Shown here piece after piece: positions 39,501 through 52,999 of a stretch of DNA of 64,000 nucleotides. Made by a program: the position numbers and the translations under genes. Source of the stretch: Rhynochetos jubatus (taxonomy: Eukaryota > Chordata > Aves > Eurypygiformes > Rhynochetidae); the NCBI GenBank assembly GCA_027574665.1, contig CM050650.1, positions 98,057,086 to 98,121,085 on the forward strand. Direction: 5' to 3'. The notes under the pieces were generated by a model that was not told the origin of the DNA, ran no database searches, and was given only the letters and a program-made list of their open reading frames with translations. Within the stretch, counting starts at the first letter, position 1. Each line of letters starts with the position of its first letter.

Positions 39501-42500
39501 GCCTGAGCAGTGGTGAGTGTAAATAACAGAAAGGGTTAGTCAGACCTGCCTGGGAGAGAGGTGGAACCGAGACTTTAGTCTCATAAACATCAGGGCAGGA
39601 AAGCTTAAATTCAATGGAACGATCTACCTTTGCTGCTAAGTAGGATTAGTTGCAGACACCAGAAGCTCAGAGTACTCAGCACCTTGAGGTGTGAGGAAGT
39701 CGTATGTGTTAGCCTTGGCTTGCTGTGCTGAATTTAAATGCATAATGAGGCATTGATATGCGGTACCTATCCAGATTTGGCATTAAAACGAATGACAGAC
39801 ATTGACAATTTAATTAAGTTAACTATATTTCAGTTTTAATTAAATACATTGCAGTTAAACTAATTGATCATTAGAATTATGAAAAAAAGAAGTAAACTAG
39901 TCTCAGTTAATTCCAACATCACTGATGAACAGCTGTTATTTCTTTATTGTCCACTCATATTTTCTGTTATAAGGTGAATTACTGCATTGAAAGACAAGGT
40001 ATTTCATTATCCTTAAGTTGACACATTTAATTAAACTTAGGACATTTTACTTTAATTAAATGGAAAAGCATAAGGAATGTCTAGTACAAATTTCCGTGCT
40101 TCTAAAAATCGATAATGCAGAACTGGGTTAATTATGGTTAAATAATAGCTTGGCACTAGTGGGTTCACAATCACTTGTATTCGGTCCTACATGCTTATCC
40201 TGTAAGTCTATATAGTTTTCTTGTTGGAAAACACGTAATGTAAGGTGATGGCTGTTTATGCCGTTGATGTTACGACAGCTCACTGTAGGTTTTCTAGTAG
40301 CACAGAAGACAGGTGAGGAACCAGTAGTCACTGCATCATTCAGCTAGTAATTTTGTGTTCACAGCTGAGGCTTATTAATACTAGCTATTATTTTTAGATA
40401 AAAATGAAGTTCTATTTTTAGTTATATTACTAAAACCTCTGTATCTCCACAACTTGCCACCTGCCCCAGCTTTTTGTCACAGAAAAGCACTGAAATCGGT
40501 GGGATCTTTTTCTTCGTCAAGGATGTAGGGCTGATTTCAAACCCCAGTCGTGATTGTAGGGTGAAATCAGGGGTGGGATTTGAGACCATCAGGGGTTGTC
40601 CTAACAGCCAGCAAGGCTCTGGGTGCCTGGTTCGGATGTGTTTGTGAGGTTTGGATGTGTGGGATAACTGTCCTGAACACAGGGGAGTCGGTGGCTCTTG
40701 CACCTGGGCTGAATCAACGTACCACCTTTGTGCTGGATGGGAAATCTGCTTGAAGAATTCCATTTCTGTGGTGCTTGTCTAACAGCTACTGGGATCCTCT
40801 TTCTGGCTGGAATTAGTGAGTCCAGTTTTAAGGTGGCACTGAGCTCAGCAAAGTACTTCAGTGCCTACCAGTCGTGCTCACTCATATGTTAAAACACCTC
40901 CTCAATCTGACCTTGTATTTCTAGGATTAAAAAACAAATATCACTCTCTTAAGGCTCATTTCCTAATTATTCAACCATATTTTAACTATCCCAATTCAGA
41001 CTGCGAATTTAAGAAACGAGATTTATGATCAGGATAATGTTAGCCATATTAGTAATTAATAGTATTCCCTTAGGAGCCGGTCTACAATATATGCTGTATT
41101 TTAAATAACTACACTTGTTTTCATACAAATTTAATAAACAATTACAGAATCTTTTTGCTTTAGCTATTTAGGAAAAACTGAAGAATTAGTTCTAATATAA
41201 AAATGCAATTATCATTTGGGTTAGAAGAAGTTGTATGAGCATTGCTCTCACCCAGTTCTCACATGTGTGTTATCTGCTATAACGTAACGAGAAAGAAAGC
41301 AGTATTTCACCTCTGTGAATAAAAAGGAAAGCAACAATAATTGCGTTTTTTGTGAGTTTCTGACTCATAGCACAGAATTAAATTTAATAGCGGTTTTTCT
41401 TTGATAAGGCGCCAGATTAATAGCTTCAAAGACACCTAGACATCTTGATATCAGTGATGGGCGTTCATAATAAGCAGGGAGAACTACCATATATGCACTT
41501 ACATACCACTATTTAAATATTATTAAAAAATTAAAACAAATGTAAAAATAATGTTTGCAAGCGCAGAACTGTATGCATTGCAGTAGTTAAGAAACTAGGT
41601 AGGGTCAATCTTTTAAAAACCTGTAAAATATTCTTTGAATACTTTAAGTGTAATAATGTGAAATTAAAATAAATTGAACGTGCATTTTCCAAGCCCATTG
41701 TACCTCCTTCCCCTCTTTTTACCCTTTCAGTGCCATGTGTAATTGCTGATTGCATTGCTTGAAAATGATGGAAAAGTATCAAATGCTATTTGTTTCTTTT
41801 ATTAGAGGAAATATGCTCAGATATTAGGAAGTTGGAGTTTAATCTTTAATGAGTATTATCATCATGAAACTCTTTTTAGTTTAGATTCTATCATGTTGAG
41901 TTTGTATAAAAATAAATCAGTGTATGAGGAAATACACCAGTGGGCTTGTGAGTCAGAAATAAAGAAGTTACTAATGAATCTAGTATTACCTAGGGAATGT
42001 GATAGCTAAATTTGTCTGGATTTTTTATCCCATTTGCATCTCTGCAGTATATCTGAGGTTTTCCTCTTGAGAGTACAGTTTGCTCCTGTGTCCAGTGCAT
42101 ATCATCAAGATTACCTGATGCAGGAATATACCCTATTTGGAGCAACACTTAAGTGTGTGCAGAAGCTGGGTTGAAATACAGAAGCTCATACACTAAATGG
42201 AATATCTTGCTATAAATGCATTTGTTTAAAAGCTGGTTTTCTACTTCTGGGTGCTGTTTATAAATAGATTTTTTACCTGTAAGTTTTCTGGCACTATTCC
42301 ACATGACACCTTGCATCTCTCCCTCTGCTACACTGCTGCTCCTTGGGTTCATAGCTGTGCTTGATCTGGATCTTCAGTTGCTTCTGTTCAGATGTTCTCA
42401 GTGAGACTGTCCTTCAGCTGTGGAGCTTATTTCACTTTTCCCCTCGCACCTAGATTGTTTGTATTTGTTCTAAAGCCGATCTTCTTGTGCAGCCATCTGG

Positions 42501-45500
42501 GGAGGGGTGTGTTAGACGTTTTTGCTACCTGGCAATAGGCAGCAGTTCTCTCATATTCTGTTTAAAAAAAAAAAAAAAACCAAAAAAAACAAGCCCCTCT
42601 CCAAAAAACAAAGCCGTGGTAATTGTGTTAAAGTACCTGAAACCTTCTTTAATGCATGAATGCATGCCACAGAGCAGAAAAAGAGACAATAAAAATACAG
42701 GTGCCATGTTGCCTGGTGATAATTTATAAGAGTTTAAGCAGTAACAAAATAAAATATATTTAGATTAAATAATAACAAACATAGAACTGATAATTTTTTT
42801 ATCATGTTATGTATTAAATTGTTGAGCTTGAAACTCTGACAATATTTTCACCAATATCTGGATGCACTGATTAGGGCACTTGCTCAGTTTTATACACTTC
42901 ATTTTCAATCTTTCATACACCACGTACTTTAAAAAGAATGTAGAGACACTAGGATTATCTGTACTTGGTATATGGTCTAAGCTTTTCTGTGCAAATTGTT
43001 TTCTATCTACTGTTACTGCTTGTCATTTCCTTAATCATCTTTTCTTTTGTATCAAATCTTACTCTGAAAGGGTAAAACCTAAGATATCTTGTACCTGATG
43101 CATATTTGCCCAATGGAATTATTAAATCAGTTTTTTAAACTTACATACTTGCGAAAGTACTTTTAGCTAATTTACTGAGCTTGCCATTTGTTTTTCCAAT
43201 GGCATGATTTCAACTTTTCTTATTTGATATGTTTCTTCCCTTTCAATATTTTTTCTTTATTTCTGTATTTGCAGTCCTTCTCACTTGAAGTTTGGCGTAA
43301 ACTCCAGAAAGTTGAGTCTAAATATCTTTAGTTTCTGTGGCAGTTCAGACAATGACCCTGAGATTCAATAGCAGCATCTTTTCACTGTCTTTTCCTCATA
43401 CTTACTGAATTTGGTGAAGAGTGGGACTTCTCGCATACCTGCCTGTTCTCCTGTGATTGTCCCCTTTATCATTACACTGGCTATCCATAAATCTCTCAGT
43501 ACTGAAACTAATTTAGATTATAGCAGTTCAAACCAAGCAGATATAAAATATCTTTGATTCCAGCAGTGAAAATTGCTCTTGCATTTTTACGGTGCTATTA
43601 CAGGCCATCTTCCCAGCACGTGTTGGGTTTTTTTTTTTCCCTAGCATGCAAAAAAATCTTGACTCTGGGAAGGATGTGCTGTGTTGTTTAGAGTTAGTCA
43701 GAATTCTGCGTAGAAGGAGAGCACAAGAATACACAAGATACTGTGTTTTCTGCCTCGACCTCTGACTAGGGAGAATGCCAAGGCACTGCTGCCTCTTCAG
43801 AGCCAAGCCCTGATGGTGGTCTGAGGTTTCTGGAAGGATTTTCCGTGCCTGCTGCTACAATTGGCAAAGGAAGAAAAGTCTTCATCCTTTTTCTTGCTGT
43901 CAGTCCAGCTTTGCCCCAATCTATGCCACCAGTTTCTTCTCTGCCAAGCAGCTGTGCCAGGCAGTGATGCTGCTGGTGCTGGTGCAGTGCCATCAGGAGA
44001 GGAGACAACGCTGCTCTGGGCACAATATCAGCAATAAGGGTGGTCATGTTTATTCTGAGCCTACAAAAACCTACTTAGACACAGGCCATAGCTAAACTGG
44101 ATGGTTGAAATGAGATTTAGGGTTCCTGAAGGGATCCACACACAGTATCTAGACCAGAACCTGTTTTAGTCTGGAGAAATCCTTATTCTAGGAAGATGGA
44201 GGACCAAACACACAGGCCATGCTACCATCCTCACAGCCTCTCTGTTGAGACTCGGTGCTGCTGTGATGAACCACCCTTCTGCCAGCTCTTGTTCCCAGTA
44301 CATTACAGCTGAGTCTCTGTGGACTGAATGTAAGACATTCTCTATCTACCTCCTGGCTTAGATCAAACCACAGTTACTAACAGATTTCAGTATATGTTAG
44401 TAGCATTATCATTTCTGCTCTGCATTTGTAATAGACTTAGTGCTTTCCAAGACAACCCTTACTCCAATGACAGCTCATATCATCTTAACCCTATACTGCA
44501 AAAAGTCAAAAAAAAATGCTAATGTTGCTTAAAAACCTTCATTCCTGTGTCATGTATCAAGTTCAGCCCCAACGTGCTATGTGCGATCAACTCATACTAC
44601 CTGGACTTTTGTAAGTTCTAAAATGATTCACAAGTCATAAAGGAAAGGGCACTCCACAAACTCGTGGTAAGATATTCTCTTACGCAGACTATTCATCCTT
44701 CATTGCTCTTTCCAGTCTCCTCAGGTTGAGCAGCACCTTTTGTTTACAGTGCCATGTGGGACCAAGATAGCGAAGCTGTGGCTGAGCTGGGTAAGACAGG
44801 CACACTAAACAAGTGTACACAGGTCTGAATTTTGCTGTCTGCCATTGCCAAGAAGGGGAGGCTTGATCAGGGGCTGCAAACCTACAGCAGTGGGTTAGCA
44901 GAAGGCAATACGGGTCCCTCCTGGCATAGCTGGGGGGGAGAAAGATGCACAGGTACTATGTATAGCTTGTTACTTTCACTGACTTTAATGTAGGCTACAG
45001 TAGACAGTTACTCCAGCTTTAAGAGCAATTAGTGGTCTCATTAGTAGTGGAGCTCAAACAAACAGCTGGGGAAGAGCAGTGGCAGTCCTACTCCTCCCTG
45101 CCTCCTTTGTTGAAGCAACTGGGTTTTCCCAGAGGAAAACCAGCCATATCACATCCCTCCCTTCCTAGGAGCCAGTGCAAACATCCAGTGTGAATCCATA
45201 ACGATTTCCTTAGGAGTAGGTGGCTGCACCACCCTTCCGTAAGCCTGCTATATGCCCTCTGTTCATACTACCAATTCCCTTGTATATCCCCTTCAAGTGA
45301 CAGCTGTAAATAAACACAAATCTCCGGCAGCCAGGATTCACTCAGAATGAAATTCAGGGATAGGGAGCTGTCAGCTAACTGACTTCTGTGGCTTAGTAGC
45401 TGTCATTTGAATGAATTACGGACCACGATATCCATTTGTTTGGGGACCTGTGAGCAAGGGGAGTGGAAGAAATTTGGGTAAATGGCTGAAATTTAATACA

Positions 45501-48500
45501 GGTTTCTGCAGGTTTTTCAGACACTGGGCACCTCTCTTCAGTGTGGTTATTTAGTGTGGCTAACAGCATTTCCATGTAAACTGTAATAATCTGTTGAAAG
45601 CTGTCTTTAAGTATGAAAAAAATATTGATCATACAATTAGATGAGGCTTATTTTGCTTTGTTCTAGCAGAGACTATAATATCTGGGTCGAAGATTCATAG
45701 CAGTTGCCTATGCACAATTTACACTCTGGGATTGGCAGCTTCTCTTCAGACGTCGAGGAGCAAGACGTCCCCCCCTCCTTTCCACACTGCTTGTAGAGTG
45801 TGGTGCCCCATGCTGATGATGCCAGGCAGATTTAATTGTGCATGCTCAAAGAGAAAAATGACATCCACGCTTGGGTTAGTGCTCTCTGTGGCAAGCTGAC
45901 AAATCCCCCAGCTGTCAACTAACCTCAAAGGCAAGTGTACGTGGCTCCAGCTTATGTCTGCTTGCATTCTGCCCATAGGCATTTATAAGCTGAAACTCAT
46001 ATTGGCTGCAACACGTTCAGACTGCTACTGAGAGAAATGTAAGGTCTGTTTTATGTGTTTCAGTCTCTAAGGGTGACCCACAGAATGATGGTTTATTTTT
46101 CAGACAGACTATAAGCAGGTAAAGACAGCGATTTTTTGCATATATGGCAAGTGGAAGGTCATAATGTTTATGGCTATGGATCTGGCTAAGTTGCTGATTG
46201 CTTAGAGAAAATCATTTCCTCCTTGGGCTCAGATGGATTGTATTTATATTTTTATGTATTTATTGGGGTTACTGGCTGCCAGCAGAGCGCGTGCACACAA
46301 AATGGGCTGACGTAAGTGCCAATATATATGGACAAATGCAAAGAGGCATCTGTTGCTAATGCAGTATTGGAGTCACGGAGGAGGACTTCTGGCAGAAGCA
46401 CTGTCACTTGTGGTGCACCGCAGGCTGTCCATCTAAACCTATCATTACCTGGCACCTATGCTCTAGTGAAATAATCAGACCAATCTGCAAATGGGCAAAA
46501 AGCCATCTTAACAGATGGCTTTGTAGGTAACCAGGAAACCATTCATATACATTAAACATGGGTTCAGAGAGGATGGGTCTAATCTAGGAACATCAAAACA
46601 GCTGTTGGTTTTGAGCTCCCCCATATACTATTGAGAACATATGCCATACCCATCAGACACCCACACAGGGTGGGCTAGAGCCAGCTCCCACGGTTCTGGT
46701 GAACTTTGCAGGAATCGCTTGGATGTGCATGGTCTGAGCTACAGATTAATCTCGTGTTTTGCAGTGAACTTAGAATTTGTATTGAAGAGACAAAGAGTGA
46801 AGTTCGAGGATGTATTTACATCCCCCTAATTTGCATGCTCAGCTGAGGCACTGTCTCACCCAAATTAGGTGATGGAGAGGGCTGTGCAACCTATCTGGCA
46901 CAATTCTTTACGTTTCCTAAGCAGAGAGTGATAGAGAGAGGCTTTGGATATGTGCAGGGAAAAGTCTGATGTGTTTATTTTGAATGCATTGGAGTAGTAG
47001 AACAGGACTTTAGAATATAAAGAAATACCAAATATATCTATCAACTCAGGATTTAGTTCACCAAACTCTTCTGGTAGTGTGCAGCCAGTAAATTCTTTTT
47101 TGTAACAGTCTGATATTAAAGCACTGAGCTAGAAACTGGGAATTCCTGGGTTCTTGGCCTCTTCAGCATACTAAACTGCAGAACCTGGCCCCATGAGTCC
47201 AGGGGAGCGGTTCACACCATGAAGCTGAATCATCATAGCACAGCTCACTGTTGTGAGGCCACAGTGAACACAAAGAAGCAGCGATGCCAGGGAGTCCCTG
47301 GCATATACACAAGGGAGCATGAGGACGATGTGTCTTTTAGTGTCCAAAATTAGTATGCATCTAAAAACAAACAAACAAAAAGGAGCCATATTCACATCAC
47401 CTAGCTCCACCTAAAATTCACTGGGACTTCTGTGCCCTCTTGGCTGGCTGTGGGCTTTCTGAAGCATGTACTCAATGGAAATTTTAGGCTAATTGGAATT
47501 TAATCTGCCTGAAAATAGCCCCAAGGCAGCAACATCAGGATTTAAGGGGAGATCCTCTAGCTCCAGTGAATCTGTGCAAATACACAGAGCCCTGGAGCTC
47601 TTTTGCAGAAATGCCACAGGATTCCAAATCCGTCTCATTTCCCTCCTGCAACCTGACCGTGGGAAGAGAGGATTGCGTACGTATGTCTGTGAATGTAGTG
47701 CTCTCTGTTGGCAACACAGAACTTCAGAGAATATTACGTGCTTGAGAGAGAGTAAGTGTTCCCTAGTTCAGGCAGTGCAGGCTGAGATATCCAGGACCAT
47801 AGGACCTCTGTGTAGGCCAGCTGTAAATTTGAGTTATTGATGCCTTGTGACCTTTCAGAAGCACTTGAAGAGTTACAGAGAAAACAACCACAAACATTTA
47901 TTTTTGTGACTACTTTTTCACTCAGTTAAAATCAAGGAATTTGATTACTTAAATATAAGGTGTTAGCAGGCAGTTGTTTGTCTGTGGAATTAAGATACTG
48001 TAAATCTGTCCTTGTAGTAGCAACATTACGTGTTTGCTCTTTGCATGTTACATGTCTAGCTTAACTGTGTAAGAAATATGTGTATGCTGTAAAATGGCAT
48101 CTGTTAAAGGGGCCAAGTAAGCCCTGTTCTTACTTCAAAATTGTCAGTGTGAAGAATTGTGATTATCCTTTTTGGTCTGACTTGCATAATTCTGCATTCT
48201 TAAGGTAGTTTGCGTTTAACGTAAATTTTCTCCCCTTAACTATGGAGTATGAATGAAATGCAGCTGTCACAGATATGAGTAATGATATTTATTAATAGTG
48301 CAGATCATTTATACACATGGAAAGAACTTAAACGTGCAAAGAACATCAGGATAGGAGATCTCCATCCATAAGGGATTGATTTATCCTTGACTGCTATGAG
48401 GTTTTGTTATGCTAATGATATATATGTATTCCCCAAATCCATTGCGTCTGCCTATGCCTTACCCTTTGATTTCTTTATTAACTCTCCTCCCTTGCCACTA

Positions 48501-50414
48501 CATGTTCTTGTTAATTCAGATCAGGTTTTGCAGCTTCTGTCATATTTTGCTATTCTTTTGCCAAAATGGTTTCTTCATTTCTCTAGCTTATGTGCCTTCC
48601 TCTCTTTGCTGCACCTCTCTGCCACTGCTGCCAGAAGGGCCCCAGGCTGAGCCACCACCAGTCAGGCTCTGATACTAACTGCTTTCCTTTCTTCCTAGAG
48701 CAGTCAAGGCAACCAACCTAATTAATCATTTCCAGCCCTCATTAATAAACATAATTTTGGTAATTTTGGGTAAATGTGTTTATGTACTCTAGAATACTGA
48801 ATATTTTATCTAAATATGTAGATTTTTTTTTTTTAGACACTTCCATAAATATTACAATTTATGGTGGTACTGGGTGCTACTGACTTTGCTAAGGTTATAA
48901 ATCCTTGGTATTTCTAAAGTCAAGATGCATGTTTAGGTGAATAGTCATGGGCGTGGGTGGTTAACTCACCTGCAGCAACTGTTAGCCAACACTGACCACC
49001 ATGATACAAGTAGACAGCACCCTTAGTATCATCAGTAAATGAAAAAGCTGTTTATGGGTAAAAATGTCTTTAAGGATATAGACAAGCAAAACATACAGGT
49101 TAATGTAGATTATCAACTGTAAGAATGCCTAGAAGACTATTAGTGAGCTAGAAGGAAAGCTGAGAAGCACAGCACATTTCTCATGAGCTTATTTTAGAAC
49201 AACGAGTAGGGTTTTTTTTTCATAAAACACAACATACTACTGCTTCTTCATTATACTTCTTCAGTACAGGTATGTCTTGCAACTTCTTGTGCTCTGTCTT
49301 GGTCCTAGGTATATACGAAACATCTGCAGCATAATTTTGCTCATGTGCTAGGCTGTGAACTGAGCTACAATTAAATATTCAGCAGGATACTCTGTCTCTA
49401 GCTAGACTCATGTAGCAGTTATGAAAGATTAATTCAGTGTTACGTTTCTGATTAATGAAAGAGACAAAGTGAGCATTTCTGTTAAAAATTTCATATTAGA
49501 AATTATTATCTTTATTATGCTTTTTAAGGGGCACATAAATGATCTGTAAGAAGTTACAATTTTTTATTGAAATCTTTCCCTTTCAGGGTGCCTGTCCCAG
49601 CATCTTACTTGCAATCCTCCTTGTACTTCGTTGTCTTTACTTTACCATTTCAAAATACATTGTACATATTTCTTAACTGGACATGCAGTAAATAAACTGT
49701 AGAAAAACCAAGGGCGTTGCATAACAGAATGGTGCAGGTTTGCAAATCTTGCTGTATATTGTATTAATTTGGATTTTCTGTTTCATCAATGCTAAGATTG
49801 TAAATGACACGTGTATCTGAGGAAAGAATAGGAGCTTTGAGGCAATTTCTGGTATAATTCATTTATATGGCATTGTTCCAAGGAGGGAGATTAAAGCAGC
49901 AACACCGAAAGTTCCAGTTTCTGTCCCTTGCAGGTCCTTTCTTTTCCCTCCCTCCCCCGTCTTTCTCTTACAAAATTTACTTTCATTATTAATGAAGTTC
50001 AGTCCCAGCACTGGTGTGGAATCTGAAGGCTAAGCTCAATCAGCAAGTTTGAAGTCTTAATCCTTGTAAAGCCAGAGTGAATAACAGATGATATTGAGCA
50101 AGGCACAGTAGATGATACCTGTTCAGCAATTGCTGTAAATGTGACCTCATTGATTCTATCTGTGGTTTTCCCTCTGTGTTTTACAGAGCACATTGATTTA
50201 GGAAGATGTCTTTGGCTTATTACCATTAATGCTAGAATGATAGAAAAATGTGAAAAAAAAAATTTGGGCATTGGTATGAACTGAGCCATTATCTGGTATA
50301 CTAGCAAATTAGGGATTTGTTTTTAATTAGGATTCTGTTGCAAATGTCACACACTATATTGTATAAGTGGGGTTCTCCTCTGAATTTCATGAATCAATTT
50401 TGCTATTGTACTGT
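36599..50414 (+). other. Upstream intron, repeat-poor; contains a TTAATTAA cluster
   Basis: About 13.8 kb of AT-rich intronic DNA without recognisable transposons, exons or RNA genes. Notable parts are a GT-rich stretch with short G runs (37474-37506), four TTAATTAA octamers within 250 bases (39810-40059), an A-rich simple repeat (42564-42590) and a TAATTAAT/ATTAATAAA patch near 48718-48775. Open frames of up to about 115 codons (for example 40422-40763 -, 47493-47840 +) lack domains and splice-like borders. Confidence 0.55.
42564..42590. repeat. A-rich simple repeat
   Basis: Sixteen A residues, CC, then eight A residues. Possibly a decayed poly(A) tract, but no retrocopy was recognised beside it. 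Confidence 0.85.
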
Positions 50415-50657
50415 AGGGGCCTACAAGACAGCTGGAGGGGACTGTTTACAGGGGACCGTAGTGACAGGACAAGGGGTAATGGCTTTAAATTGAAAGAAGG
50501 CAGATTTAGATTGGATGGAAGGAAGAAGTTCTTCACAGAGAGGGTGGTGAGGTACTGGAACAGGTTGTCCAGAGAAGCTGTGGGTGCCCCATCCCTGGAT
50601 GTCTTCAAGGCTGAATGGGGCTTTGAGCAACCTGGTCTAGTGGAGGGTGTCCCTGCC
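50415..50657 (+). mobile_element. CR1 LINE internal fragment, both ends missing
   Basis: Runs from AGGGGCCTACAAGACAGC through GACAGGACAAGGGGTAATGG and CAGAGAAGCTGTGGGTGCCC to GTGGAGGGTGTCCCTGCC, then stops before the final GGTTGGAACTAGATGG block and octamer tail that CR1 insertions normally keep. About 20 residues of ORF2 on each side of the [10 protein letters not shown] segment are readable in one frame. The missing 3' end implies a later deletion or rearrangement. Confidence 0.9.
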
Positions 50658-51614
50658 AGACCCTTGCATGACAGTCAATGGCAGTTGCCTGTGGAAGGAT
50701 GAAAAGACTGAAAGGCTGAAAGTCAGTAACCCTTTCTGTTCCAAAACACTAATTATCTGTCACACAGTTCCACTGCCAGTGAGCTGGCTGCTGTGGTGGG
50801 CTCTTCTTACCATGATCAGCAGGCAGAGCTGAGTACAAAAGGAAGGAAGCTAAAGTAAAAGGAACTTCTGACTGAGGCAAAGATTGCAAAATAAGTAAAT
50901 TGCCCAATATTATGTGTTTTGTATCAACAAGAAAAGAAAATTCATCTAATGTTCTGTTTACTGAGCCAGCAGAAGCTATCAGTGCTGGAGTCAATACCCT
51001 GCAGTCTTAGATTGGGCCTATTTTATATGATTTAACAATCTTATATAGTAAACATAGCTTTGTTACTTACGAGTCCTAAAGAGAGAGCTCCTTTCAGAAG
51101 TTGTTCAGTGGATATACAGAATAACTGAAGGCTACATTCAGTGATGCTAATTGCTGTTGGATGAAATCATCCAATCAAATGACTAGTGTAAATTTTTCAT
51201 ACTAAGGTGCAGTGTAAGGTGAAATTTGTTTTTTAAGTGCATAAAGGTAGCCAGGGATGTCTGCCAAAAAATATAAAATGCATTTTTCTATATAAGTTCA
51301 ATTTGTTTGAGGCTGGTAACTTGTGTATGTGAAAGTCCGTTTGCATCTGTTATACAGATATGTTTTGATGTGTTTATGCCTTCTGTGCCTTGTGTGTTTT
51401 ATTCTGTGTGTACTTGTTCTGTAAGGCCACCTTAACTACCCATATAAATTTCTCTGTCCACATATTACAGGTAGTTATTACAGTCCACTCCCACTGCATG
51501 GTTTTTCAGCGCGCAGGCGATAATGCAATGCCATCCACGTGATTTCTGGTTTGGGTGGTTTGGCAACTCAGCCAAAATACAATGTTTCTACAAGTTTCAC
51601 CTTTTGCGTTTCAG
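50658..51614 (+). other. End of upstream intron, before the first KHDRBS2 exon
   Basis: AT-rich intronic DNA leading to the acceptor at 51614. The last 30 bases (TACAAGTTTCACCTTTTGCG and TTTCAG) form a moderate pyrimidine tract. No repeat was recognised. Confidence 0.7.
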
Positions 51615-51742
51615 GATTATAATGATGAAATTCGCCAGGAGCAGCTGAGAGAACTGTCATATTTGAACGGTTCTGAGGACTCAGCACGTGGACGGGGCAT
51701 TCGAGGAAGAGGGATCCGTGTGCCACCTGCGGCTCCTTCAAG
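51615..51742 (+). CDS. KHDRBS2: KHDRBS2 internal coding exon (end of QUA2 / start of RG-rich region)
   Basis: This 128-base exon reads in phase 0 from a GAT codon. It encodes a segment starting DYNDEIRQEQLRELSYLNG, followed by Ser-Glu-Asp-Ser and an alternating Gly-Arg stretch with two copies of a GRGIR-like unit, ending in APS plus two bases of an Arg codon. From memory of the family, this matches SLM-1 (KHDRBS2); the paralogue KHDRBS3 has AQLQELTYLNGG and a different continuation. KHDRBS2 is a nuclear STAR protein that binds U(U/A)AA-type RNA motifs and regulates alternative splicing, especially in neurons. The Arg-Gly part is the type of sequence methylated by arginine methyltransferases. 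The acceptor is TTTTGCGTTTCAG at 51602-51614. The donor at 51743 is GTGTGG, a weak match to consensus. The open frame extends upstream of 51615, but those residues are intronic translation. The Ala in SEDSARG is Gly in the mammalian protein as I recall it. Confidence 0.95.
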
Positions 51743-52957
51743 GTGTGGTAACCTCAGCTATTTTGCTAAGAGCTTTAGAAAGTGTAAAGCAGTGGTAAAA
51801 CAAACAGAGGGGTTTTTTTTAAATTAAGAAAGTCATGTACACATCATGGTCAGTAAACCAAAATGTTTTTCTTCTGATAACTTGTGTGGTCTGTGTTGTG
51901 CCAGATTCTCTGATCTACGGTTCACAGGCTACAGTAGGTAGTACACAGTTATCAAACCAAAATCAGAGCAGATTATGAAGTCACTGAAAGGATACTTCTA
52001 GCAAAGAATATTGTTATGCTGGCACAGAACCAATATGGTCAACAGCAGAAAGTCTTTGTTCAATAACAGTATAGTCAGAGAAGGCTACATAGTCTGGATG
52101 GAACTTTGCCAAATAATAAATTTTTGGTATGCATATTGTTTCTATGATATATGAATTGCATTATATATTACTTGCTGTGTGGGCTATGAGTTTTCTATGA
52201 ATTTCATTGGCATCATCGAAAAACATTGGTGTATGAATGTTTCCTGAATTCTTCTAAGTATTTTTTCACATATAGGTAAGAGGTAGCTTTGCTTGTTCAT
52301 AAGGCCAGTGTATAATTTTAATGCACTCTTTCAGACTAGTTTTTCACTGTGAACCCTTAAGAAATATGTTGCCTTAGGCATCTAAGTTACCTAGCTACTT
52401 CTGGGTGTCCATAGCGATCATTTCAGGATGGGTCCTAAGAAATACACTTTCATTTTGGAGGAAATAATAGGATATGGAGGTACCTTATTTTGTGCTGATA
52501 GAGGAGTTGTTCTTTGATAATTGAACTGGCTGGTCCTGCCTATTCCACACTCCCCGAATGTGTCTGTCACATTTTCCCTCAGTTCTTCTTGAGCAGAATT
52601 TTTTATAAGTAGTATGATGCACATGCATAGGATTTTCGACACTTACCATTCATGACCATCTTCCACTCCAACTACTTTTGGTCTCAGAAACTGGTTTTCC
52701 TTACACCTAAAATCTCTGAAGATCTTGACTTAATAATGATGTTCAGGACATCACTGCAACAGACTGGCAGCTTTTAAATCAGGTTCAAAGCATAGTCAGT
52801 GGAGTGCTGGCCCCCACTGCCTGCAAAATACCCAAATGATTGAATCAGTTGGATAGGTACAGGTTCTTGGATGCTTTCCCTATTTGCCAAATAAAAGTCC
52901 CAGGAAAATATTTTAAAAAACCCCAACGACCTACCACTGAAGTATTTTAAGATAAAT

Positions 52958-52982
52958 ATTTATGCTAATCATTTATGCTAAT
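52958..52982 (+). repeat. Direct repeat of ATTTATGCTAAT
   Basis: The 12-mer ATTTATGCTAAT occurs at 52958-52969 and again at 52971-52982, separated by one base. ATGCTAAT resembles a POU/octamer half-site. It lies in the intron between the exons, about 20 bases before a CR1 copy. Confidence 0.85.
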
Positions 52983-52999
52983 AGCATAATTATATTTAT

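Noticed and set aside
50367-50702. 111-residue + frame that looks protein-coding
   Set aside because: Its middle ([10 protein letters not shown] and following) is the CR1 ORF2 C-terminus, so it is a transposon fragment with chance flanks.
1-51614. Upstream KHDRBS2 exon carrying the KH/QUA2 segment
   Set aside because: No stretch resembling the expected KH C-terminal residues was seen. By-eye reading could miss a short exon, but the large known introns make absence plausible.
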